A DNA stretch of 64,000 nucleotides from Acidobacteriota bacterium (GTDB lineage: Bacteria > Acidobacteriota > Thermoanaerobaculia > UBA5066): positions 1 to 64,000 of the forward strand of contig RHKY01000014.1 of NCBI GenBank assembly GCA_008363385.1, written 5' to 3'. Both the position numbers and the translations under genes were made by a program. Each line of letters begins with the position of its first letter. The stretch's first letter is position 1. The notes below the pieces were generated by a model. That model did no database searches, had not been told where the DNA came from, and saw only the letters and a list, made by a program, of their open reading frames with translations. Below are positions 57,979 through 64,000 of this stretch, piece after piece.

Positions 57979-60642
57979 TCAGGGCGAAGGCCGCAGGGCC
58001 TCGGCGAGCTGCCGCGTCACCTCCGAGGCCTCCCGGAGGCGTCCGCTCCCCTCGGCCGCGCGCAGGAGCCGCTCTGCCAGGAGGCCGAGGCCGCCCCGGA
58101 CGGAGATCTCCTCGCGGGCGAGCGGCAGGGCCCGGTCCCAGGCTCGCCTCGCGGCCGCGAACGCCTCGCGCGGCTCCCCCGCCGAGAGCCGCCGCTCCGC
58201 CTCGATCGACAGGAGGAGCGGCCCGGGGACGTCTCCTTGGAGCTCCTCCTCGGCCGCCCGCGCCTCGACGCCGGGCTCGCCGAGGCGGGAGCCGATCTCG
58301 AGCGACCAGTACCGCTGGAGAGGGGACGGCGGCGGGACGCGAGGGGTCGGGGACGACTGCCCCGCCAGGAACGCGAGCCAGGCACGGCACCAGGAGGCCT
58401 CCGCAGCGGCCTCCGGAGCGGAGGCGACCGCGCGGTCCACGAGCGCCCGGGCGTCGTCGTACCGCCCTCCCTCGGCCAGCGCCAGGACCGCGCCCGAGAG
58501 GAGCGCCCCGCGTTCCCGGCCGTGCCCCAGCCCCGCGGCCGAAAAGAGGCCCGTCTCGTAGAAGCCGAGCGCCTCCCTCGGCCGGCCCGCGAGGTGGAAC
58601 GCGAAGGCCGCCTCCGAAGCGACCTCGCGAGCCGCCTCGGACCCCGCGACCAGCCGCCGGTAGCGAAGGAGCGCCGCCTCCACCTGGCCCGAGGCGAGCG
58701 CCGACCGCGCCTCCAGGCGCGAGGCCGCCTCGGCGAGGGTCGGGTCGCCCGCCGACTCGGCGTCCCGGCGCGCGAGGGCGACGACCTCGAGCGCCGCGCC
58801 GGCGCGCCCGGCCCCGAGCAGCGCGAGGGCGTCCCGCACCCTCCCGTACGCCCGCCTCCGGAGGGCCTGGCGCTCCCCGGACGCCCGGGCGGAGGTGAGG
58901 CTCCTGTAGAAGCCGTCCGGGCCCAGGAGGACGACCCGGCCGGCCGGCGTCTCGATCCCGAGGGACGCGCGCGCGGGGTCGACGACGACGTCCCGGGCCG
59001 CCGGGACGAGCGCGTACCAGAGCGGCTCGGAGCGGTCCGGCCCGCCCGGCACGTCCGGCGAGGTCGCCGGCAGGAGCGAAGGCCGGTCGGAGAGGGCCAG
59101 CGACACCGGGGCCCTCACCGCGGCCAGGCCGACGTACCCGCCGAGGGGCCGGTTCGCGCCGGAGAAGAGGAGCTCCCTCTCGCCGTCGCCGTCCAGGTCC
59201 GAAGCGCCCGCGAAGCCGTGCCGCTCCGGGCTGGCCCACACCACGCGGCTCCCGCCGTCCGCCGGCTCGTGGAGGACGGCGTAGGAGCCTCCGCGGCTCC
59301 GGCCGAAGACGACGAGGACCGCGTCGGGCCCGCGGGGAGACAGCCTCACCGCCTCCGTCCTCTCGACGCGGAACGGAGCCGCTCCGGCCGCCAGGAAGCC
59401 GGGGGGACCCGGCAGCGTCACGGTCCTGAGGGGCACGCCGGTGTCCCCCTCGAGGAACGCCAGCGTCCGGGCCCGCTCCCCCGCGACCTCGCCCCGCCCG
59501 AGAACGGCCGCGACCTGCGCCCTTCGGGCGCCGCTCGGGCGGACGATCGCCGCGCGGACGCCGGGGAGGACGTCCGGCCGGCTCCAGAGGACGAGGCCGC
59601 CCGGCTCCACGGCGACGCCCCCGCCCTCGCCGTCGGCGGCGAGCACGTCCACGTGAGGGACGTTCCAGGGCCAGAACGGGGGGACGAGGAGCGCCGCGAC
59701 GAGGGCGGCGGCGGCCGCCGCCGTGGCCAGGACCCTCTGCCGCGTCGGGAGGCGGCGTCTGGGGGCCCGCCGGGCGGCGAGGTCCGCCGCGACCTCCGCC
59801 GCGGAGGCGTAGCGCCCGTCCGGGTCGCGGGCCAGGAGCCGCCGCACGACCGCGGCGAGCCACGCGGGGACCTCGGGGGAGAGCCGGCGGACGTCCGGGA
59901 CCTCCTCCTTGACGTGCGCCACGGCCGTCAGGAGGGGCGTCTCGCGCTGCAGCGGGACCCTCCCGGTCAGGAGCTCGTGGAGGAGGGCCCCGAGGGAGTA
60001 GAGGTCGCTCTCGACGTCGGCCTCCTCTCCCAGCGCCTGCTCCGGGGAGAGGTAGCCCGCGACCTCGGGGCGCTCGCCCGGGCGCGCCGGAGCCCCGTCG
60101 CCCCGCTCCCACCGGCTCGGAAGGCCCCAGTCGGCGAGTCGGACCCTCCCGGAAGGCTCGACGAAGACGTTCCCCGGGTTCAGGTTCCGGTGGAGGGCCC
60201 CGGCTGCGTGCAGCGCCGCGAGCGACCCGGCGACCTGACGCGCGACCTCCGCCGCTTCTTCGGGGCGGGGCGCGGTCCGCGCCCAGCCTTCCGAGAGCGC
60301 CTCGCCCTCGGCGAGCTCGCCGACGACGAGGAGCGAGTCCCCGGCCTCGACGAGCTCCAGGACCGGGACGAGGCCGGCCGGCGCCGCCGCCTGGACGGCG
60401 GGGAGCTCGGCGCGGAAGCGCGAGAGCGCCCGCCGCTCCGGACGGTCGAGCTTGAGGACCTTCAGGGCCACCTCGCGCTCGCGCGTCCGGTCGAAGGCCA
60501 CGTACGAGGAGGCCCTCTCTCCGGAGCCGAGGACGCGGCGGACGTCGAACCTCCTCCTGAGCTCCGGGACGGGGGCGAAGATCCGGATCGAAGCGGACCG
60601 CCCTCCGCCTCGCGCCGCGCCGTCACCGGTTCCGTCGGGCAT
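57979..60642 (-). CDS. Membrane Ser/Thr kinase-like protein, probable pseudokinase, with TPR region
   Basis: This 887-residue protein has an N-terminal kinase fold (about 28-290): glycine loop GSGERASSYV, Lys 61 in VALKVLK, Glu 79, DWG (171-173) and a YSLGALLHELLTG helix. The catalytic loop reads HRNLNPGN (151-158) instead of HRDLKPxN, so the catalytic Asp is Asn and the following Lys is Asn. After a membrane helix (about 306-326) comes an extracytoplasmic part. This contains FG-GAP/propeller-like strands (DLDGDGERELLFSG) and TPR-like helices (about 600-880). The asparagine codons are AAC in the DNA. ATP could still bind. A signalling or scaffolding role is likely. Confidence 0.85.
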   Translation of the reverse strand: MPDGTGDGAARGGGRSASIRIFAPVPELRRRFDVRRVLGSGERASSYVAFDRTREREVALKVLKLDRPERRALSRFRAELPAVQAAAPAGLVPVLELVEAGDSLLVVGELAEGEALSEGWARTAPRPEEAAEVARQVAGSLAALHAAGALHRNLNPGNVFVEPSGRVRLADWGLPSRWERGDGAPARPGERPEVAGYLSPEQALGEEADVESDLYSLGALLHELLTGRVPLQRETPLLTAVAHVKEEVPDVRRLSPEVPAWLAAVVRRLLARDPDGRYASAAEVAADLAARRAPRRRLPTRQRVLATAAAAAALVAALLVPPFWPWNVPHVDVLAADGEGGGVAVEPGGLVLWSRPDVLPGVRAAIVRPSGARRAQVAAVLGRGEVAGERARTLAFLEGDTGVPLRTVTLPGPPGFLAAGAAPFRVERTEAVRLSPRGPDAVLVVFGRSRGGSYAVLHEPADGGSRVVWASPERHGFAGASDLDGDGERELLFSGANRPLGGYVGLAAVRAPVSLALSDRPSLLPATSPDVPGGPDRSEPLWYALVPAARDVVVDPARASLGIETPAGRVVLLGPDGFYRSLTSARASGERQALRRRAYGRVRDALALLGAGRAGAALEVVALARRDAESAGDPTLAEAASRLEARSALASGQVEAALLRYRRLVAGSEAAREVASEAAFAFHLAGRPREALGFYETGLFSAAGLGHGRERGALLSGAVLALAEGGRYDDARALVDRAVASAPEAAAEASWCRAWLAFLAGQSSPTPRVPPPSPLQRYWSLEIGSRLGEPGVEARAAEEELQGDVPGPLLLSIEAERRLSAGEPREAFAAARRAWDRALPLAREEISVRGGLGLLAERLLRAAEGSGRLREASEVTRQLAEALRPSP

Positions 60643-60761
60643 CTCGCCTCCAGATAGAGACGTCCGATCTTACGGAACGCCGGCCGCGGAGTTCGGGCTC
60701 CCGGCGGCGGGGCGCGCGACGTGGCAATATCGCCGCCTCGCCCCCCCGGCGGGACCTCCGG

Positions 60762-62555
60762 ATGACGACGCCACGCTCGCTCCGCCTCCTCGCCGCCACG
60801 GGCGCCGCCGCCGCGGCGCTCTCCCTCCTGAGCCTGGCCGCCCCCGAAGCCCGCGGGAAGGGACCGGGAGCCGCCCCCCTGGCTGCCCCGAAGCTCGGCG
60901 TCGTCGTCGCGGTCGACGGCCTCTCGTGGCCGCGGCTCCACGGCTACCGGAGCCGCTTCACCGGGGGCCTTTCGCGCCTGCTCGCCGAGGGGCGCCTGGA
61001 GCGGGCCTGCCGCTACCGGCACATCAACACCGAGACCGGGCCCGGCCACGCGGCCCTCGGGACCGGGGCCCCCCCGCGCGTGACCGGGATCGTGGCCAAC
61101 CGCTGGTTCGAGGCGAGGGGCGACGGCTCGCTCCGGCAGGTCTACTGCACGGACGTCGTCCGCGAGGACCCGCAGAACGGCGACGAGCTGCTGCACCCGG
61201 GCCCCGACAACCTCCGCGTCCCGACGATGGCCGACCGGTTCGTCGAGCGGTACCCGGAAGCGCGCGTCGTGTCGATCTCGGGCAAGGACCGGGGCTCCAT
61301 CTTCCTGGCGGGCAAGACCCGCTCGCACTCGGTCTGGTGGTGGGACAAGCAGAGCGGCCGGTTCGTCACGTCGGAGTCGTACGACCCGGCGGCGCCCAAG
61401 AGCGCCCCGATCGCCGCGGTCGTCTCCCGGTGGAACAAGAGAGACGGGGCCGGCTACCTCCCGGCGCGCCTCGGCCTCCTCTGGAAGCGCCTCGCGTCCG
61501 TCCTGGCCCCCGCCCCGCCCGGGGAGGCGGCGCCCGTGCCCGCAGCCGACCTCCAGACCTACCAGGTCCCCGCCAACGGACTCGGCTTCGACCACGACGT
61601 CTCCCGGCACAAGGACGGCTACTTCGGAGGCCTCTACGCGAGCCCCTTCGTCGACGAGGTCGTCGCCGACGTGGCGCTGGCCGTCCTGAGGAGCGCGGAC
61701 GTGGAGCTGGGGCACCGGGAGACTCCGGACCTCCTCCTCCTCTCCTTCTCGGCGCAGGACACCGTCTCGCACAACTACGGCCCCGAGTCGGAGGAGAACC
61801 TCGACGCGCTCCTGAAGCTGGACGCCCAGCTGGGCCGGCTGTTCGAGGTCTTCGACCGGGACTACCCGGCCGGGAAGGTCGTGCTGGCCCTCTCGGCCGA
61901 CCACGGCTTCCTGCCGATCCCGGAGTCGGAGGAGCGCCGCGACCGGAGCTTCTCCGGCGGGCGGCTCGTCTACGGGAGCTACCCCGGGACGAGCTACCTC
62001 GCCCGGCTGAACCGGGCGCTGGCGGAGGACCTCTGCCTGCCCGCGGGGAGCCGGCCCCTCCACGGCTCGGAGGGGTGGAACGTGAAGTACGACCTCCCCG
62101 GCCTCCCCGCCCTGCGGACGGTCGAGGGGCCGTGCGGCCCGGCCGGGAGGCCCGTCACGTCCGCCGACCTGGACCGGGTCCTGCCGGGGGCCGTGAGGCG
62201 CCTCTTCTCCGAGGAGGTCTCCGACGTCCTCCTCGTCTCCGAGCGCCAGACCTGGAACGACAACCTGCCCTACGTGGAGTTCGCCCGGAACGACTTCGAC
62301 GCCGAGCGCTCCGGGGAGGCGATCCTGATCCCGCGGCCCAACGTCCTGATGCACTGGGACCCGGGGCGGGGGACCGGCCACGGCTCCCAGTACGACCCCG
62401 AGACGCACGTCCCGCTGGTCTTCTGGGGCGACGGGATCACCGCGGTCTCCTCCGACTCCCCCACGACCCCGTACGACCTGGCCCCGACGGTGGGCCGGCT
62501 CTTCGGGATCTCCGTCCCGGACGCCACCGGCCGCCCGCTCGCCGTCGGGCGCTGA
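60762..62555 (+). CDS. Alkaline phosphatase-superfamily phosphodiesterase (PafA/NPP type)
   Basis: This 597-residue secreted enzyme has a signal peptide (LLAATGAAAAALSLLSLAAPEA). Metal-ligand and nucleophile regions follow: VVVAVDGLSW (Asp 52), NTETGPGHAALGTG with Thr 92 the likely nucleophile, SFSAQDTVSHNYGP, LALSADHGF and a C-terminal GTGHGSQYDPETHVPLVFWG. This is the Thr-type PafA/nucleotide pyrophosphatase family. It would hydrolyse phosphate mono- or diesters in the periplasm. The ATG at 60762 is preceded by GGACCTCCGG, a weak ribosome site. It is divergent from the kinase-like gene. Confidence 0.92.
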   Translation: MTTPRSLRLLAATGAAAAALSLLSLAAPEARGKGPGAAPLAAPKLGVVVAVDGLSWPRLHGYRSRFTGGLSRLLAEGRLERACRYRHINTETGPGHAALGTGAPPRVTGIVANRWFEARGDGSLRQVYCTDVVREDPQNGDELLHPGPDNLRVPTMADRFVERYPEARVVSISGKDRGSIFLAGKTRSHSVWWWDKQSGRFVTSESYDPAAPKSAPIAAVVSRWNKRDGAGYLPARLGLLWKRLASVLAPAPPGEAAPVPAADLQTYQVPANGLGFDHDVSRHKDGYFGGLYASPFVDEVVADVALAVLRSADVELGHRETPDLLLLSFSAQDTVSHNYGPESEENLDALLKLDAQLGRLFEVFDRDYPAGKVVLALSADHGFLPIPESEERRDRSFSGGRLVYGSYPGTSYLARLNRALAEDLCLPAGSRPLHGSEGWNVKYDLPGLPALRTVEGPCGPAGRPVTSADLDRVLPGAVRRLFSEEVSDVLLVSERQTWNDNLPYVEFARNDFDAERSGEAILIPRPNVLMHWDPGRGTGHGSQYDPETHVPLVFWGDGITAVSSDSPTTPYDLAPTVGRLFGISVPDATGRPLAVGR

Positions 62556-62594
62556 GGAGGCGGGGTCGCTGCTGCCGCGGAGGCGGCGCGGCCC

Positions 62595-62600
62595 TAGAAT
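62595..62600 (+). promoter_or_regulatory. Candidate -10 box (TAGAAT) of the PLP enzyme gene
   Basis: TAGAAT ends six bases before the ATG at 62607. TAGAATGCC is also found before 56677. Confidence 0.45.
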
Positions 62601-62606
62601 GCCCTC

Positions 62607-63941
62607 ATGTCCACGACGCTCGAGCCGACGCAGACCCTCCTGGGCGCCGCCCGCTGGGGGTGGTGGGACTGGTGGATCGACCGGAAGACCCGCTGGGTCC
62701 GCGACCCTGTCCCGCAGATGGACGCCGGACTCTTCCGCGCGCTGGCCGCCGGGACCGGCCTCCCCGCCATCCACCAGAAGTCGACCTTCGCGTTCCACAG
62801 CGTCCGCGAGGGGGCCGACCGCTTCCTCGGGATGTCCAAGGGGGGCGAGCGCCCCTACGCGCGGATCTACACGCGCCTGGGGAACCCGACGACGGAGTAC
62901 CTGGAGCGCGTCCTCTTCCGGCTCGAGGCGCAGCACGTCATCGACAAGGCGCTGGCCGTGGACGAGAAGGAGCCCACGATCGGGAGCCTCATCTTCTCGT
63001 CGGGGATGGGGTCGATCTCCACGCTCCTGATGTCGGTCTTGAGGTCCGGCGACACGGTCCTGGCCGGGAACGTCTACGGCTGCACGGACAGCCTCCTCCG
63101 CGGCCTCGAGAAGTTCGGGGTGAACGCCGTCTTCTGCGACATGGGGAGCGTGGCCGAGGTGGAGGCCGCGCTCGAGGCCCACCCCGCGACGTCGCTCGTC
63201 TTCCTCGAGACCCCGGAGAACCCGACGCTCCGCCTGGCCGACGTCGAGGCGATCTCCCGCCTGACCGAGGCCCGGGGCGTCCTCCTCGCCGTGGACAACA
63301 CGTTCTGCTCGCCCTACCTGCAGCAGCCGTTCCGGCTCGGCGCGGACTTCGTGGTCCACTCGCTGACGAAGTTCATCAACGGGCACTCGACGTCGGTGGG
63401 CGGCGCCCTCCTCGGCCCGTTCCGCTTCATGAAGGCGGACTTCTTCCCCTGGTACAAGGACGTGGGGGCGAGCCCCTCGCCCTTCGAGTCCTGGCTGAAC
63501 TCCTGCAACGTGCAGAGCCTGGCCGTGAGGCAGGAGCAGGAGTGCGAGACCGCCGGGCGGATCGCCCTCCACCTGAAGACCCACCCGGAGGTGGAGAAGG
63601 TGACGTACCCCGGCCTCCCGGACTTCCCGCAGAAGGAGCTGGCCGAGAGGCAGATGCGGCGAGGCGGCTCCCTCCTGACGTTCGAGGTCGCGGGAGGCGT
63701 GGCCGCGGGCGAGACGGTGATGAACTACTTCGCCCGCAAGGACACCCCGATGGAGCTCGCCGTCAGCCTCGGCTCGACGATCACGTACATCCAGCACCCC
63801 GCCTCGATGACGCACGCCGTCGTCCCCGAGGCGGACCGCCTGGCCCGCGGGATCACGCCGGGGCTGATCCGGCTCTCGGTCGGCCTGGAAGGGGCCGAGA
63901 TCCTGATCGAGCACCTCGACCGCGCGCTGGCGCTGACCTGA
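62607..63941 (+). CDS. Cys/Met metabolism PLP-dependent enzyme (cystathionine gamma-synthase/lyase type)
   Basis: This 444-residue enzyme of the trans-sulfuration family has YTRLGNPTTEYLERVLFRLE, FSSGMGSISTLLMSVLRSGDTVLAGNVYGCTDSLL, VFLETPENPTLRLADV, Asp 230 in LLAVDNTFCSPYLQQP, and the PLP lysine 255 in VVHSLTKFINGHSTSVGGAL. The C-terminal SLGSTITYIQHPASMTHAVV and RLSVGLEGAEILIEHL are also canonical. The N-terminus (about 1-50, Trp-rich) is unusual and longer than normal. It could be a gamma-lyase, gamma-synthase or methionine gamma-lyase; sequence alone does not decide. cysE in the window is in a connected pathway. Confidence 0.92.
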   Translation: MSTTLEPTQTLLGAARWGWWDWWIDRKTRWVRDPVPQMDAGLFRALAAGTGLPAIHQKSTFAFHSVREGADRFLGMSKGGERPYARIYTRLGNPTTEYLERVLFRLEAQHVIDKALAVDEKEPTIGSLIFSSGMGSISTLLMSVLRSGDTVLAGNVYGCTDSLLRGLEKFGVNAVFCDMGSVAEVEAALEAHPATSLVFLETPENPTLRLADVEAISRLTEARGVLLAVDNTFCSPYLQQPFRLGADFVVHSLTKFINGHSTSVGGALLGPFRFMKADFFPWYKDVGASPSPFESWLNSCNVQSLAVRQEQECETAGRIALHLKTHPEVEKVTYPGLPDFPQKELAERQMRRGGSLLTFEVAGGVAAGETVMNYFARKDTPMELAVSLGSTITYIQHPASMTHAVVPEADRLARGITPGLIRLSVGLEGAEILIEHLDRALALT

Positions 63942-63946
63942 CGGCC

Positions 63947-64000
63947 ATGGCGCTCCCCCCCGGATCCCCCCTGCCGGACGTCCTCGCGCTCGCCGACGGC
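63947..64000 (+). CDS. Start of an unidentified gene, cut by the window end
   Basis: An ATG at 63947, five bases after the PLP enzyme stop, opens a reading frame of 18 codons (MALPPGSPLPDVLALADG) that reaches the edge. Close spacing suggests co-transcription. There is too little sequence to identify it. Confidence 0.4.
   Translation, partial: MALPPGSPLPDVLALADG

Overview
This is a very GC-rich stretch of bacterial chromosome (over 70% by eye) from a Gram-negative, diderm organism. Supporting this are a type IV pilus secretin operon, lipoprotein signals, SecDF-YajC, an outward-facing multiheme cytochrome and a zinc-ribbon L28. The combination of pilMNOPQ, TIG/IPT lipoproteins, a membrane-anchored Ser/Thr kinase-like protein, a FYDLN-type protein and a DUF3467 protein would suit Acidobacteriota or a relative. 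That placement is an inference; no rRNA or tRNA gene is present to settle it.

Layout. 1-5395 (minus): HEAT-repeat lipoprotein fragment, phosphoesterase, aroK, accC, accB, and a TPR/roadblock-like protein. 5446-14802 (minus): pilM-N-O-P-Q followed by two lipoprotein genes and an intrinsic terminator. 14803-15642: divergent promoter region, rpmB and a 77-bp tandem repeat. 15643-20011: Rel/SpoT, a DedA protein and a dicarboxylate symporter. 20079-28748 (minus): tgt-yajC-[SbcD/SbcC-like pair]-secD-secF. 28892-36218: FYDLN protein, folK, histidine kinase, cysE, TPR protein, DUF3467, thioredoxin-like, and an ECF sigma/anti-sigma pair. 36318-39532: AlkD-like and radical SAM repair-type operon, mnmA, phhB. 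39648-43604: cytochrome b / 11-heme cytochrome c / HTH operon, a PAS-LuxR regulator and a small Cys protein. 43622-48999: a permease fused to an SPFH domain with two further SPFH genes, and a divergent membrane gene. 49009-54033: membrane proteins, dienelactone hydrolase, molybdopterin oxidoreductase, macrodomain protein. 54043-55900: a group II intron behind a terminator. 55975-64000: secreted protein, radical SAM/SPASM, pseudokinase, phosphodiesterase, Cys/Met PLP enzyme, and the start of one more gene.

Most of the window is chromosomal housekeeping. The least familiar unit is the four-base-overlapping operon at 43622-47957. Its first gene joins an ArsP/SO_0444-like permease to an HflK-type SPFH domain, and two more SPFH proteins follow. 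Also notable: a dispersed repeat family that begins within about 8 bases of three different stop codons; a recurrent -10-like hexamer 6-9 bases before many start codons, suggesting widespread leaderless transcription; an SbcCD-like pair embedded in the tgt-yajC-secDF cluster; a kinase whose catalytic Asp is Asn; and a radical SAM/AlkD operon with a strong leaderless promoter.
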